A stretch of 64,000 nucleotides of DNA from Bacteroides ovatus (lineage in GTDB: Bacteria; Bacteroidota; Bacteroidia; Bacteroidales; Bacteroidaceae), in assembly GCF_001314995.1 (NCBI RefSeq), contig NZ_CP012938.1, forward strand, positions 6,200,001 to 6,264,000, read 5' to 3'. The translations under genes were made by a program, and so were the position numbers. The stretch's first letter is position 1, and every line of letters starts with the position of its first letter. The notes beneath the pieces were generated by a model that worked only from the letters and a program-made list of their open reading frames with translations, did no database searches and was not told where the DNA came from. Of the stretch, positions 8,548 to 17,595 are shown in pieces.

Positions 8548-9741
8548 TTATAATTCCAGATTTTTGTCGAACTCTTCATGCCAGGGAAGACCTTGCTTGT
8601 TGAGTTGTTCCATAAACGGATCCGGATTGAACTCTTCTACGTTGTTTACACCCGGACGCTTCCACTCACCTTTGAAGAACATCATGGCTCCGATCATTGC
8701 CGGAACTCCGGTGGTGTAGCTCACTCCTTGCATACCTGTTTCCCGGTAAGCTTCCTGATGGCTGCAATTGTTGTATACATAATAAGTACGTTCCTTGCCA
8801 TCTTTCAAACCGCGGATACGACAACCGATAGAGGTTTCTCCTTCGTAGTTTTCTCCTAAATCCTGCGGGTTAGGCAATACAGCTTTCAAGAATTGCAGCG
8901 GCACAATCTTCACTCCGTTGTAATCAACTTCGTCGATTCGTGCCATACCGATGTTTTGGATAACGCGTAAGTGAGTTAAATACTCTTGTCCGAAAGTCAT
9001 CCAGAAACGTGCACGTTTGATTGTCGGGTAATGTTTCACCAATGACTCCAGTTCTTCGTGATAAAGAAGATAAGAATCACGAGGACCGATGTTCGGATAT
9101 GTCAGGTCTTTATGAATTTCCAGCGGACCGGTAGTTACCCATTTGCCATTTTCATAATAGCGTCCGTTCTGCGTAATTTCGCGGATGTTGATTTCCGGAT
9201 TGAAGTTCGTAGCAAATGCTTTATGATGGTTACCCGCATTACAGTCTACAATGTCCAGATATTGAATCTCATCAAAATAATGTTTAGCTGCATAAGCGGT
9301 ATAGATGCCACTTACTCCCGGGTCGAATCCGCAACCGAGAATAGCTGTCAGACCTGCTTCTTTGAAGCGATCGTGGTAAGCCCACTGCCAACTGTATTCA
9401 AAGTGAGCTTCATCCTTCGGCTCGTAGTTAGCGGTGTCCAGATAGTTCACTCCAGCTTTCAGACAAGCTTCCATAATAGTCAGATCCTGATAAGGGAGAG
9501 CCACATTAATCACCATTTCCGGTTTGAAATCGTTGAATAAGGCTACCAGCTCATCTACATTGTCTGCATCAACTTTAGCTGTTTTTATATTGGGGTTACC
9601 TATTGCCTCGACGATTTTATCGCATTTCTCTTTCGTACGACTGGCAATCATGATATCTGTAAATACATCGGCATTTTGTGCCACTTTGTGCGCAACGACA
9701 GTGCCAACACCGCCCGCACCAATAATAAGAACTCTACCCAT
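8548..9741 (-). CDS. Carboxynorspermidine/carboxyspermidine dehydrogenase (saccharopine dehydrogenase family)
   Basis: This 397-residue oxidoreductase has an N-terminal Rossmann fold (GAGGVG at residues 8-13) and a saccharopine-dehydrogenase-like C-terminal domain. Length and the pattern ILGCGFDPGVSGIYTAY match the polyamine branch of the family, which reductively condenses an aldehyde with putrescine or diaminopropane to make carboxy(nor)spermidine. Bacteroides is known to make spermidine by the carboxyspermidine route, so this is the likely role; lysine metabolism is the alternative. The gene heads a set with bcp and recA. A -7 element (9792-9799) lies about 50 bases upstream of the ATG. 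Confidence 0.9.
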   Translation of the reverse strand: MGRVLIIGAGGVGTVVAHKVAQNADVFTDIMIASRTKEKCDKIVEAIGNPNIKTAKVDADNVDELVALFNDFKPEMVINVALPYQDLTIMEACLKAGVNYLDTANYEPKDEAHFEYSWQWAYHDRFKEAGLTAILGCGFDPGVSGIYTAYAAKHYFDEIQYLDIVDCNAGNHHKAFATNFNPEINIREITQNGRYYENGKWVTTGPLEIHKDLTYPNIGPRDSYLLYHEELESLVKHYPTIKRARFWMTFGQEYLTHLRVIQNIGMARIDEVDYNGVKIVPLQFLKAVLPNPQDLGENYEGETSIGCRIRGLKDGKERTYYVYNNCSHQEAYRETGMQGVSYTTGVPAMIGAMMFFKGEWKRPGVNNVEEFNPDPFMEQLNKQGLPWHEEFDKNLEL

Positions 9742-9791
9742 TTCGTTAATTGCGAATTAAAATATTAAGAATATTGGAATTGTTAGCTTTG

Positions 9792-9799
9792 CAAATATA
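9792..9799 (-). promoter_or_regulatory. Bacteroides -7 promoter element of the dehydrogenase-bcp-recA set
   Basis: On the minus strand this reads TATATTTG, matching TAnnTTTG. Transcription would begin near 9785, leaving a leader of about 44 bases before the ATG at 9741. Confidence 0.6.
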
Positions 9800-9838
9800 C
9801 GTGATTATTTTCAGATAATCATTCGCAGCTACCCCTTT

Positions 9839-11122
9839 TTATTTGTAACGCTGCAAGGTTCCATTTTCAAATTCCAGTGTTTTGCCATTGTAGAACCAAG
9901 TTTCGAAACGATTGTCTTTTTTCAGCTCGATTTCTATCGGATCGCCAATGGATAAACGACATTCCACTGTACTCATGCCCGTCTCCAGATCTCCCCGGGA
10001 GATAATCTGCCAACGATTTTCTGTGATACCCGGATATTTTTTATGTATATCTTCGAATCCGAAAAAGTCTTCGATATAATTTTCATTTCTGACGATAACA
10101 TCATATTTCAGATCGGTTTCCAATTCATAGATCGCTCCGTCATTGTCTTCTAATGAAAGAATAGCCAGACTGCCGGGAGGAGATAATCTAATATCTTTGA
10201 TTTGCAGAACTGTATATCGGGGCAGGTGAACGCGTGATTCGGTCTGCTTGTCTTCAAATGATACGATTCTTTTGGCTGGCAGCACCTTTTTAGGATAAAC
10301 TGTCATTCCCATATATTTATTTTTCAGGCTTTCGATAGTGCCTAGACTCTTATTGGTGAAACTGAATGCATTTGAGAAATATTTCATTCTCTTTTCTCCT
10401 TGAAAATCATTCAGGTCCATGCCGGAGTTTGTTCGTGAGAGGGCAACTTCCAGATAATAAGAATGTCCCTGTGTATCTTTGAATACGATTTTTGCCGGAT
10501 ATGCCTGACTGCCGACTCCGATAGCGGTAATCGTTGCTTCCGTATTGACGGGAATGGCTATATCCCGGTAACCGGAATAATTGTTGGCATCGTCTATCCG
10601 GACACTTTCTGCTTGTATATAGACTGTTTTTCCTACCAACAGCTCTTTAGCAGTATCCACATCTTTCAGATAAACCAATCCGTTGATGCCGGCACGGGGA
10701 GCCTTTTCGGAGATCTCCTCCAGCCGCATATTCTTTATCTCATAATAATATTTTCCTCCCTCACATTCGAAGATGAAGCGAGTGGAGTAGTTAGTCCCGT
10801 TGGGGATATTCTGAGCTTTCTCTTCAGTTCCCGTGAAAGTGAGTATTTTATGTTTCAGCAGGCTGTTGTCTACCCCTTTCTCGGTCTCGTAGCTGGAAAG
10901 GGTGGGAAGGAACATGCTCCGTGGAGATGGAACGAACATAAATTTCATCCCGGGTGTCCATTTGCCCAGCGGTAGCAACGGAAAGTTACTTTTGATAAAC
11001 TGTTCTTCTTGGCCTACAGGGATTTCCTGTGCAGAAGGAGTAGTGACGATGTAATCACTTTGGGCTATGATAGGAGACGTACCACAGCAGAATAGAATCA
11101 AAGACAGGACAATTATTCTCAT
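9839..11122 (-). CDS. Secreted protein of unknown function
   Basis: This 427-residue protein starts with a clear Sec signal peptide (a hydrophobic run ending in SPIIAQ, likely cleaved after the Ala-Gln region near residue 20), so it is exported to the periplasm or surface. The rest is rich in beta-strand patterns with repeated segments about converting time-ordered blocks such as GKTVYIQAESVRID and GMTVYPKKVLPAKRI, which look like two copies of a small beta-barrel (SH3-like) module. I do not recognise the family. It is transcribed alone from a -7 element at 11178-11185, divergent from the META-domain lipoprotein. No catalytic motif is apparent. Confidence 0.85.
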   Translation of the reverse strand: MRIIVLSLILFCCGTSPIIAQSDYIVTTPSAQEIPVGQEEQFIKSNFPLLPLGKWTPGMKFMFVPSPRSMFLPTLSSYETEKGVDNSLLKHKILTFTGTEEKAQNIPNGTNYSTRFIFECEGGKYYYEIKNMRLEEISEKAPRAGINGLVYLKDVDTAKELLVGKTVYIQAESVRIDDANNYSGYRDIAIPVNTEATITAIGVGSQAYPAKIVFKDTQGHSYYLEVALSRTNSGMDLNDFQGEKRMKYFSNAFSFTNKSLGTIESLKNKYMGMTVYPKKVLPAKRIVSFEDKQTESRVHLPRYTVLQIKDIRLSPPGSLAILSLEDNDGAIYELETDLKYDVIVRNENYIEDFFGFEDIHKKYPGITENRWQIISRGDLETGMSTVECRLSIGDPIEIELKKDNRFETWFYNGKTLEFENGTLQRYK

Positions 11123-11177
11123 ATTTGTTTACTTTAAGTGAACTATGTAAATTGTTCGTTTGTTGTACATTTACTGG

Positions 11178-11185
11178 CAAATGTA
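11178..11185 (-). promoter_or_regulatory. Bacteroides -7 promoter element
   Basis: Minus-strand TACATTTG fits TAnnTTTG, 56 bases upstream of the ATG of the secreted protein at 11122. Confidence 0.5.
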
Positions 11186-11228
11186 TATATTTTATGTTGC
11201 ATTGGATGTTATTTCCCAATCTTTTTGA

Positions 11229-11236
11229 TATCTTTG
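11229..11236 (+). promoter_or_regulatory. Bacteroides -7 promoter element of the META-domain lipoprotein
   Basis: TATCTTTG fits TAnnTTTG; transcription would begin near 11243, 25 bases before the ATG at 11268. Confidence 0.6.
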
Positions 11237-11267
11237 CCCTCGATTTTAACTTAAACGTTATAACAAT

Positions 11268-12056
11268 ATGAAGAAAGTATTTGTTTCAATTTGCATTGCT
11301 GGTGCAGCACTTGCAATGTCTTCGTGCCGTTCGGTTGAGAAGGCAATTCCCCTGTCATCTATCAATGGTGAATGGAATATCATAGAAGTCAATGGCTCGA
11401 AAATCACTCCGGGCGAAAGTACCCCCCTTCCTTTTATCGCTTTTGATACAGCAACTGGTCGTGTGTCCGGCAATAGCGGCTGTAATCGGATGATGGGTAG
11501 CTTCGATGTAAATGCGAAGCCGGGAAGTCTCGAACTTACAGGAATGGCTAGTACTCGGATGATGTGTCCGGATATGACTACTGAAAATAATGTATTGAAT
11601 GCTTTTGCGCAAGTAAAAGGATATAAGAAGGCAGGTAAGGACAAAGTGTTTCTTTGCAATTCGTCCAACCGTCCGGTTGTCGTTCTACAAAAGAAGGAGG
11701 CTGATGTGAAACTTTCGGTTTTGAATGGAGAATGGAAAATAAAAGAAGTGAATGGTGAAGCAATTCCTTCCGGAATGGAAAAACAACCTTTCATTGCTTT
11801 TGATGTGAAGAAAAAGACAATTCATGGCAATGCCGGATGTAATTTGATTAATGGCGGTTTTGAAACCAGTACCAGCAATGCCAAATCAATTTCTTTTCCG
11901 GGAGTAGCGAGCACAATGATGGCTTGTCCGGACATGGAAACAGAAGGTAAGGTGCTGAAAGCTATCAATGAGGTGAAGTCATTCGATGTGTTGTCCGGTG
12001 GCGGCATTGGCTTGTATGATGCAAATGGCGCATTGGTCATCGTGCTGGAAAAGTAA
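11268..12056 (+). CDS. Lipoprotein with two META (HslJ-like) domains
   Basis: This 262-residue protein has a lipoprotein-type signal peptide with the lipid-attachment cysteine near residue 20 (AMSSC), so it is anchored in an envelope membrane. Two META domains follow, at about residues 32-145 and 150-262. Each has the N-terminal NGEWxIxEVNG, the middle GNxGCN, and a later MxCPDM motif (MMCPDM and MACPDM). META domains occur in HslJ, a heat-inducible lipoprotein tied to novobiocin resistance in E. coli. The doubled domain is common in Bacteroides. It sits immediately upstream of dnaK but ends at a strong terminator, so transcription is separate. Confidence 0.92.
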   Translation: MKKVFVSICIAGAALAMSSCRSVEKAIPLSSINGEWNIIEVNGSKITPGESTPLPFIAFDTATGRVSGNSGCNRMMGSFDVNAKPGSLELTGMASTRMMCPDMTTENNVLNAFAQVKGYKKAGKDKVFLCNSSNRPVVVLQKKEADVKLSVLNGEWKIKEVNGEAIPSGMEKQPFIAFDVKKKTIHGNAGCNLINGGFETSTSNAKSISFPGVASTMMACPDMETEGKVLKAINEVKSFDVLSGGGIGLYDANGALVIVLEK

Positions 12057-12081
12057 TAAATAGATCAATCTATATAATAGG

Positions 12082-12122
12082 ATATGCCTGTGTCGTCATG
12101 TGCGACACAGGCATATTTTTTT
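12082..12122 (+). terminator. Rho-independent terminator after the META lipoprotein
   Basis: A perfect 14-bp stem (12082-12095 with 12103-12116) with a seven-base loop is followed by a run of T. Confidence 0.9.
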
Positions 12123-12263
12123 TCTTTCATCGAACCAGAGTCGTCTGTATTTGTTTAAAGAAACAGTTGCTGACTGGCTTTGAATATGACTATGTCAGCA
12201 GTGTTTATTTATTAAAACTGTCTTTTTGGCAGATATTATGTCATGCATTCGTATAATTTCTTT

Positions 12264-12280
12264 TTGGCACACGGTTTGCT
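12264..12280 (+). promoter_or_regulatory. Sigma-54-type (-24/-12) promoter of dnaK
   Basis: TTGGCACACGGTTTGCT is close to the RpoN consensus TGGCACG-N4-TTGCW, with GG and GC exactly ten bases apart. Transcription would start near 12291, leaving a leader of about 95 bases that contains a small GGCTC/GAGCC stem (near 12309-12326). No Bacteroides -7 element of comparable quality was seen in the 270 bases between the terminator and dnaK. Confidence 0.65.
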
Positions 12281-12384
12281 TTTTAGTAAGCGTCCGTTCG
12301 CGACGAGGCTCCTTGATAAGAGCCGGAGAAACAACCGGACAAAAAGAAATCAATGAATAAATAATAAATAAAAAAATAACGATC

Positions 12385-14298
12385 ATGGGAAAAATTATTG
12401 GTATTGACTTAGGAACTACAAACTCTTGTGTTGCCGTATTCGAAGGTAACGAACCTGTAGTAATTGCAAACAGTGAAGGTAAACGTACGACTCCTTCTGT
12501 TGTCGCTTTCGTAGATGGCGGTGAACGTAAGGTGGGTGATCCTGCAAAACGTCAGGCTATTACGAACCCTACACGTACAATCTTCTCTATCAAACGTTTC
12601 ATGGGTGAAACTTGGGATCAGGTACAGAAGGAGGTGACTCGTGTTCCTTATAAAGTAGTGAAAGGTGACAATAACACTCCGCGTGTTGACATCGACGGAC
12701 GTCTGTACACTCCGCAGGAAATCTCTGCTATGATTCTTCAGAAAATGAAGAAAACTGCCGAAGACTATCTCGGTCAGGAAGTAACAGAAGCAGTAATCAC
12801 CGTTCCTGCATATTTTTCCGACTCTCAACGTCAGGCTACTAAGGAAGCCGGACAGATTGCCGGTCTGGAAGTAAAACGTATTGTAAACGAACCGACAGCC
12901 GCAGCTCTTGCTTACGGTCTGGATAAGGCTCACAAAGATATGAAGATTGCTGTATTCGACCTTGGTGGTGGTACATTCGATATCTCTATCCTCGAATTTG
13001 GTGGTGGTGTGTTTGAAGTACTTTCTACAAATGGTGACACTCACCTGGGTGGTGATGACTTCGACCAGGTAATCATCAATTGGTTGGTACAGGAATTCAA
13101 GAACGACGAAGGTGCTGACTTGACTCAGGATCCGATGGCTTTGCAACGTCTGAAAGAAGCTGCTGAAAAAGCTAAGATTGAGCTTTCCTCTTCTACAAGT
13201 ACAGAAATCAACTTGCCGTATATCATGCCGGTGGGTGGTGTGCCTAAGCACTTGGTGAAGACTTTGACTCGTGCAAAATTCGAATCTTTGGCTCACGAAT
13301 TGATTCAGGCTTGTCTTGAACCATGTAAGAAGGCAATGAGTGATGCAGGTTTGAACAATGCTGATATTGATGAAGTAATCCTTGTTGGTGGTTCTTCACG
13401 TATTCCGGCTGTTCAGAAATTGGTAGAGGATTTCTTCGGCAAGGCTCCTTCTAAAGGTGTGAATCCGGATGAAGTGGTAGCAATTGGTGCTGCTGTACAA
13501 GGTGCTGTTTTGACAGACGAAATCAAAGGTGTGGTATTGTTGGATGTTACTCCGTTGTCAATGGGTATCGAAACACTGGGTGGTGTAATGACTAAGTTGA
13601 TCGATGCTAACACTACCATCCCGGCTCGTAAGAGTGAAACATTCTCTACTGCTGCCGATAACCAGACGGAAGTTACTATCCACGTATTACAGGGAGAACG
13701 TCCGATGGCTGCACAGAACAAATCAATCGGTCAGTTCAACTTGACAGGTATTGCTCCGGCTCGTCGTGGTGTTCCTCAAATTGAGGTTACATTTGATATC
13801 GATGCCAACGGTATCTTGAAAGTATCTGCAAAAGATAAGGCTACCGGTAAAGAACAGGCTATCCGTATTGAAGCATCCAGCGGTTTGAGCAAGGAAGAAA
13901 TCGAAAAGATGAAGGCTGAAGCTGAAGCTAATGCTGAAGCAGATAAGAAAGAACGTGAAAAGATCGACAAGCTGAACCAGGCTGACAGCGTAATCTTCTC
14001 TACTGAAAATCAGTTGAAAGAATTAGGTGATAAGTTGCCTGCTGATAAGAAAGCTCCGATTGAAGCTGCTTTGCAGAAATTGAAAGATGCTCACAAGGCA
14101 CAAGATTTGGCTGCTATTGATACTGCTATGGCAGAAATCAATACTGCTTTCCAGGCTGCAAGTGCTGAAATGTATGCACAGAGCGGTGCGCAAGGTGGAG
14201 CACAGGCTGGTCCTGATATGAATGGTGGTGCTGGCCAGCAAGATAACAGCAAGCACGGAGATAACGTTCAGGATGCTGACTTCGAGGAAGTCAAATGA
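12385..14298 (+). CDS. dnaK: Hsp70 chaperone DnaK
   Basis: This 637-residue protein is DnaK, the ATP-driven Hsp70 chaperone that folds nascent and stress-damaged proteins and delivers aggregates to ClpB. The nucleotide-binding domain opens with [17 protein letters not shown], the second phosphate motif DLGGGTFD is near residue 192, and the adenosine motif [12 protein letters not shown] near 333. The substrate-binding domain follows, then a helical lid and a Gly/Gln-rich tail ending in DADFEEVK. dnaJ and grpE are not adjacent, as is usual in Bacteroides. A sigma-54-type promoter precedes it and a strong terminator follows, so it is a single-gene unit. The accessory island begins directly after the terminator. 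Confidence 0.99.
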   Translation: MGKIIGIDLGTTNSCVAVFEGNEPVVIANSEGKRTTPSVVAFVDGGERKVGDPAKRQAITNPTRTIFSIKRFMGETWDQVQKEVTRVPYKVVKGDNNTPRVDIDGRLYTPQEISAMILQKMKKTAEDYLGQEVTEAVITVPAYFSDSQRQATKEAGQIAGLEVKRIVNEPTAAALAYGLDKAHKDMKIAVFDLGGGTFDISILEFGGGVFEVLSTNGDTHLGGDDFDQVIINWLVQEFKNDEGADLTQDPMALQRLKEAAEKAKIELSSSTSTEINLPYIMPVGGVPKHLVKTLTRAKFESLAHELIQACLEPCKKAMSDAGLNNADIDEVILVGGSSRIPAVQKLVEDFFGKAPSKGVNPDEVVAIGAAVQGAVLTDEIKGVVLLDVTPLSMGIETLGGVMTKLIDANTTIPARKSETFSTAADNQTEVTIHVLQGERPMAAQNKSIGQFNLTGIAPARRGVPQIEVTFDIDANGILKVSAKDKATGKEQAIRIEASSGLSKEEIEKMKAEAEANAEADKKEREKIDKLNQADSVIFSTENQLKELGDKLPADKKAPIEAALQKLKDAHKAQDLAAIDTAMAEINTAFQAASAEMYAQSGAQGGAQAGPDMNGGAGQQDNSKHGDNVQDADFEEVK

Positions 14299-14332
14299 TT
14301 CCGATAAGGATACAGATAATAAACAATAAGCA

Positions 14333-14366
14333 AAAGCGTGCAGCTCAATGAGTTGCACGCTTTTTG
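14333..14366 (+). terminator. Terminator of dnaK
   Basis: An 8- to 10-bp stem (AGCGTGCA at 14335-14342 with TGCACGCT at 14354-14361) is followed by TTTTTG. Just after it accessory DNA starts. Confidence 0.9.
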
Positions 14367-14511
14367 CGTTTATGGGGTTCATGGTTGCTATGTGTTTTCT
14401 ATGGGCTTTTTTATCTCTTATTTGCGACATGTTTGCGACAAGACAAAAAAGTAGATAATGTGGTACTTAATCACACTTATACATACTAATACATACTTAA
14501 AAGTAGATAAC

Positions 14512-15075
14512 ATGCCAACAATCGGATTTGAAATCAAACGGAAGTGCAAGGTCTGCGGCAAAGTGTTTGTCGCAAAAACACTTGACAGTCACTATTGTTC
14601 CCCTAAATGTGGTAAAGTGGCTTGGAAACGCAAAAAGGATGTAAAGGATAGAAACGCGAAGTTAGAAGCCATTGCCCAACAAGTATCAGACATCAGAGAG
14701 TACATTTCTGTAAAGGAAGCCGTCGCTATGTTCGGGGTGGAACGTAGCACTCTGTATCGCCTGATTAAATTGGGACGTATTCCAACTATCAATATGGGTA
14801 CAAGGCTCACACGTATCAAACGCTCTGAAATGGAACGGCTTTTTCTAAACAGATCGGAAAGTATTGCGGAGAAAGAAAAGCCTGCTCCTAAAATATACAG
14901 CTTAGAGCCGGAGGATTGCTATACCATTACTGAGATTTGTGAGAAGTACCATATTAATGACAGTTCAGTATGGGCACATGTTAGAAAATACTCTATTCCC
15001 TCAAGACAAATAGGAAACTATGTGTATGTACCCAAGCAAGAAATTGATAATCTATATAAGTCAGAAGTAGAATGA
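14512..15075 (+). CDS. Zinc-ribbon and double HTH protein next to integrase
   Basis: This 187-residue protein has an N-terminal zinc ribbon (CKVCGK, then HYCSPKC) and two MerR/excisionase-type HTH segments, at about residues 62-110 (VKEAVAMFGVERSTLYRLIK) and 135-185 (ITEICEKYHINDSSVWAHVR). Proteins like this accompany integrases of Bacteroides mobile elements and may act as excision directionality factors. I chose the ATG at 14512 because the zinc ribbon begins right after it; an upstream ATG at 14458 overlaps a repeated AAAAGTAGATAA sequence (also at 14499-14511). The stop overlaps the integrase start by four bases (ATGA), so the two are translationally coupled. Confidence 0.85.
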   Translation: MPTIGFEIKRKCKVCGKVFVAKTLDSHYCSPKCGKVAWKRKKDVKDRNAKLEAIAQQVSDIREYISVKEAVAMFGVERSTLYRLIKLGRIPTINMGTRLTRIKRSEMERLFLNRSESIAEKEKPAPKIYSLEPEDCYTITEICEKYHINDSSVWAHVRKYSIPSRQIGNYVYVPKQEIDNLYKSEVE

Positions 15076-16334
15076 AGAAAGCATTACCAAATACCAAAGT
15101 GACCGTCAAACTCAGAAGGTCGAATTATAAAGAAGAGTGGTATCTGATTATAGAATCATACCCAGTTTATAAGCGAGGTTCTAAACGGGCAAGCCGTGTG
15201 GTGGAATCTATTAACCGGACTATATCCACGCCTGTTTGGGACAAATCGTCCATTGCACGTATTTTGCCAGATGGAACATTCAACTATAAGCCTAAGCGTG
15301 ATTTGAATGGGATTATCCAATGCCGTTCAACGATAGACCAAGAGGCTTGTATCTATGCTGACAATGTCCGTAAGTTACGCCAACACGAATACGATAGTGC
15401 CATCCTTTACACTGATAAGGAAAACGAAATCGCTGCACAGAATGAGCGGAGCGAACAGGATTTTATCAAGTATTTCAATGGTATTATAAGCACACGTCAT
15501 CCCAATAGTTCCGATTCGATTATAGTCAACTGGAGGCGTGTAGGCGAATTATTGAAAATGTATTCACAAGGGGAGCCAATTCCATTCAAGGCGATTTCCG
15601 TTAAACTGCTTGAAGATATAAAGATGTTCCTTCTCCGTGCCCCAATGGGAGGGAATAAGAAAGGTACTATCTCACAAAACACGGCATCGACTTATTTCTC
15701 TATACTCAAAGCCGGATTAAAACAGGCATTCATTGATGAATATCTGACCGTTGATATAAGTGCGAAAGTAAAGGGAATAACAAACATAGAGAAACCTCGT
15801 GTTGCGCTTACCATGAATGAAGTGCAGATGTTGGTTGATACTCCTTGCAAGGATGATGTTTTGAAACGTGCGTTCTTGTTCTCTATTCTCACTGGATTGC
15901 GGCATAGTGATATTCAAACTTTGAAATGGAAACAAATTCAGCAAACAAGCAAGGGCACATGGCAGGCAGTCGTAATTCAGCAAAAGACAAAAAGGCCCGA
16001 TTACAAGCCTGTCATTCAACAAGCACTTCAACTATGCGGCATACGTCCAGACGATGATGAAGCACTTGTTTTTGAAGGATTGACTGATGCCTCTTGGATT
16101 TCTCGCCCGTTGAAAGTCTGGATAGAAGCTTCCGGTATCAAGAAGCATATCACCTTCCATTGTGGCCGCCATAGCTACGCTTCGCTGTTGCTGGAAAATG
16201 GAGTTGACATATACACCATCAAGTCTTTGATGGGACATACTAACGTCAAAACCACGCAGATTTATACGCATATCGTAAACGAACAAAAAGAGAAAGCCGC
16301 CAATACGCTGCATATAGAAAATTTGGATTTATAG
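15072..16334 (+). CDS. Tyrosine recombinase / site-specific integrase
   Basis: This 420-residue phage-type integrase should integrate and excise mobilisable element 1. The C-terminal catalytic domain holds the first arginine in TGLRHSD (near residue 275), the HxxR pair in HCGRHSY (near residue 365) and the nucleophilic tyrosine in TTQIYTHIV (near 397). The N-terminal arm-binding and SAM-like core-binding domains fill residues 1-220. It is coupled to the HTH protein upstream and ends before a terminator at 16404-16437. The insertion site appears to be just downstream of dnaK. Family is certain; the att site is not resolved. Confidence 0.95.
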   Translation: MKKALPNTKVTVKLRRSNYKEEWYLIIESYPVYKRGSKRASRVVESINRTISTPVWDKSSIARILPDGTFNYKPKRDLNGIIQCRSTIDQEACIYADNVRKLRQHEYDSAILYTDKENEIAAQNERSEQDFIKYFNGIISTRHPNSSDSIIVNWRRVGELLKMYSQGEPIPFKAISVKLLEDIKMFLLRAPMGGNKKGTISQNTASTYFSILKAGLKQAFIDEYLTVDISAKVKGITNIEKPRVALTMNEVQMLVDTPCKDDVLKRAFLFSILTGLRHSDIQTLKWKQIQQTSKGTWQAVVIQQKTKRPDYKPVIQQALQLCGIRPDDDEALVFEGLTDASWISRPLKVWIEASGIKKHITFHCGRHSYASLLLENGVDIYTIKSLMGHTNVKTTQIYTHIVNEQKEKAANTLHIENLDL

Positions 16335-16403
16335 ATTGTGGTGGTTGTATCCACCATTGAGCACCAATGACTTTGTAATACCAATCATATACTTACCACC
16401 GTT

Positions 16404-16441
16404 TACCCCTCATGAAGCATCGGCTTTTTGAGGGGTATTTT
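16404..16441 (+). terminator. Terminator after the integrase
   Basis: A 9-bp stem (TACCCCTCA at 16404-16412 with TGAGGGGTA at 16429-16437) is followed by TTTT. Confidence 0.8.
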
Positions 16442-16645
16442 GTTGCATAGAGGCTTTCGATAAGGAATGTGTTAGTCTAAACAGTCGTTTATTCCCCTTT
16501 TATTATGTCTTCCAATAAATTCTCGTATTAATGAAACTTAAATCTGTTAGTGGTAAATGAACGGTTGATTGGTGGCGGTCAAGCACCTATTTAGCACCTA
16601 TAAGCATCCCTATACTTTTGCGGTATTAACTTAAATACGAAGAAA
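16442..16645 (+). promoter_or_regulatory. Intergenic region with promoter for the primase-mobilisation operon
   Basis: A -7 element TACTTTTG lies at 16613-16620, 26 bases before the next gene. Just upstream AGCACCTAT is repeated with an 11-base step (16582 and 16593), which could be an operator for the HTH protein that follows. The rest shows no gene. Confidence 0.55.
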
Positions 16646-16999
16646 ATGGCTTATAAAGTAAATTCGTTAGAGGAGATGCCGAATGCGTTGTCCTACTTGA
16701 TTGAGTCCGTAGAAGTACTACAAACCAAAGTAAATGCCTTGCAGCATAAGCAGGCAAGTAATTCACCCAAGTGGATGGATATAGACGAGCTTTGCGCTTA
16801 TCTACCATCGCATCCAGCCAAGCAAACGGTTTATGGATGGGTATCAACCAAACAGATTCCCGTACATAAAATAAATAAAGCGTTGGCTTTTCTGCAATCT
16901 GAGATTGACGATTGGTTGAAGAACAAATCGCATAAGACACAGGATGACTTAATGGAAGAAGCCAAACAATTTGTCGAATCTAAAAAGATTATCAGATGA
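16646..16999 (+). CDS. Excisionase-like HTH protein
   Basis: This 117-residue protein resembles the helix-turn-helix proteins found beside replication and mobilisation genes in Bacteroides elements. Its N-terminal third is a coiled-coil-like helix (YLIESVEVLQTKVNALQ). An HTH_17-type domain follows, recognised by the order DIDELCAYLP... TVYGWVSTKQIPVHKI... LAFLQSEIDDWLK. It is probably a regulator or an excision factor. It starts a seven-gene run with overlapping or tightly spaced genes (the next ATG overlaps its stop), driven by the -7 element at 16613-16620. The repeats upstream of the promoter may be its target. Confidence 0.85.
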   Translation: MAYKVNSLEEMPNALSYLIESVEVLQTKVNALQHKQASNSPKWMDIDELCAYLPSHPAKQTVYGWVSTKQIPVHKINKALAFLQSEIDDWLKNKSHKTQDDLMEEAKQFVESKKIIR

Positions 17000-17595
17000 T
17001 GGAAATGACAGACTATTGTTTTTCATTCTTTCGCAAGCCCATTCAAAACATCGAACCGATGAGGGCTATAGGTATTGTGGATGCGTATCGTTATATCATC
17101 GGACATTATGCCCAACCACAAACCGAGAACCTTCGGCAGATGCAGTCCTCTCCCGAAGCCAAAAGGTACAAAGCCACCCATTTTGACTATTGTACTTTTT
17201 CGGGATTATTCCGGAAACGGAATGAAAAGGAACTGATTATGCACTCAGGATTGATGTGTTTGGATTTCGATCATGTGAAGAACATTGGGGAGTTAAAACA
17301 ACAATTACTCAACCATGAGTATTTTGATACGGAACTGTTATTTGTCAGTCCATCCGGTAATGGATTGAAGTGGATAATACCTGTTGACTTGAAAGGCTGG
17401 AAACATTCCCGGTACTTCAAGGCTGTTGCCAACTGCATCAAAGCGACAGGTTTGCCATTAGTGGATATGTCCGGCAGTGATGTGGCTCGTTCATGCTTCT
17501 TACCCTACGACCCACAAGCATATATTAACCATAAATACAAAAATGATGTCGAAGAAAATCTTTTCCGCCCAAGATTGGGAGAATGTCCCTTCTGA
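16996..17595 (+). CDS. VirE N-terminal / BT4734-like protein
   Basis: This 199-residue protein matches the BT4734-like N-terminal domain (sometimes called VirE-N) found next to DUF3987 proteins in Bacteroides mobile elements. Key features are MCLDFDHVKN, the following LFVSPSGNGLKWIIP and a late GSDVARSCFLPYDP, a pattern related to the primase-polymerase (AEP) fold, in which the paired acidic residues coordinate metal. It probably helps prime replication of the excised element. The first ATG at 16996 overlaps the previous stop; ATGs at 16999 and 17005 are equally possible. Its 3' end overlaps the next gene by about 50 bases in another frame. Confidence 0.85.
   Translation: MMEMTDYCFSFFRKPIQNIEPMRAIGIVDAYRYIIGHYAQPQTENLRQMQSSPEAKRYKATHFDYCTFSGLFRKRNEKELIMHSGLMCLDFDHVKNIGELKQQLLNHEYFDTELLFVSPSGNGLKWIIPVDLKGWKHSRYFKAVANCIKATGLPLVDMSGSDVARSCFLPYDPQAYINHKYKNDVEENLFRPRLGECPF

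Noticed and set aside
12409..13296. Long open frame antisense to dnaK
   Set aside because: It is a shadow of the dnaK codon pattern; the product is Ser/Thr/Phe-rich and lacks start signals and known motifs.
14400..14440. Resemblance of TATTTGCGACATGTT near dnaK to TATTTGCAACACGTT near 59500 as att sites
   Set aside because: Only about 13 of 15 bases agree in AT-rich sequence; too little to call attL and attR of one 45-kb element.
17477..17542. Upstream start for the DUF3987 gene
   Set aside because: The extension lies entirely within the VirE-N gene in another frame; MMSKK at 17543 is a better start.
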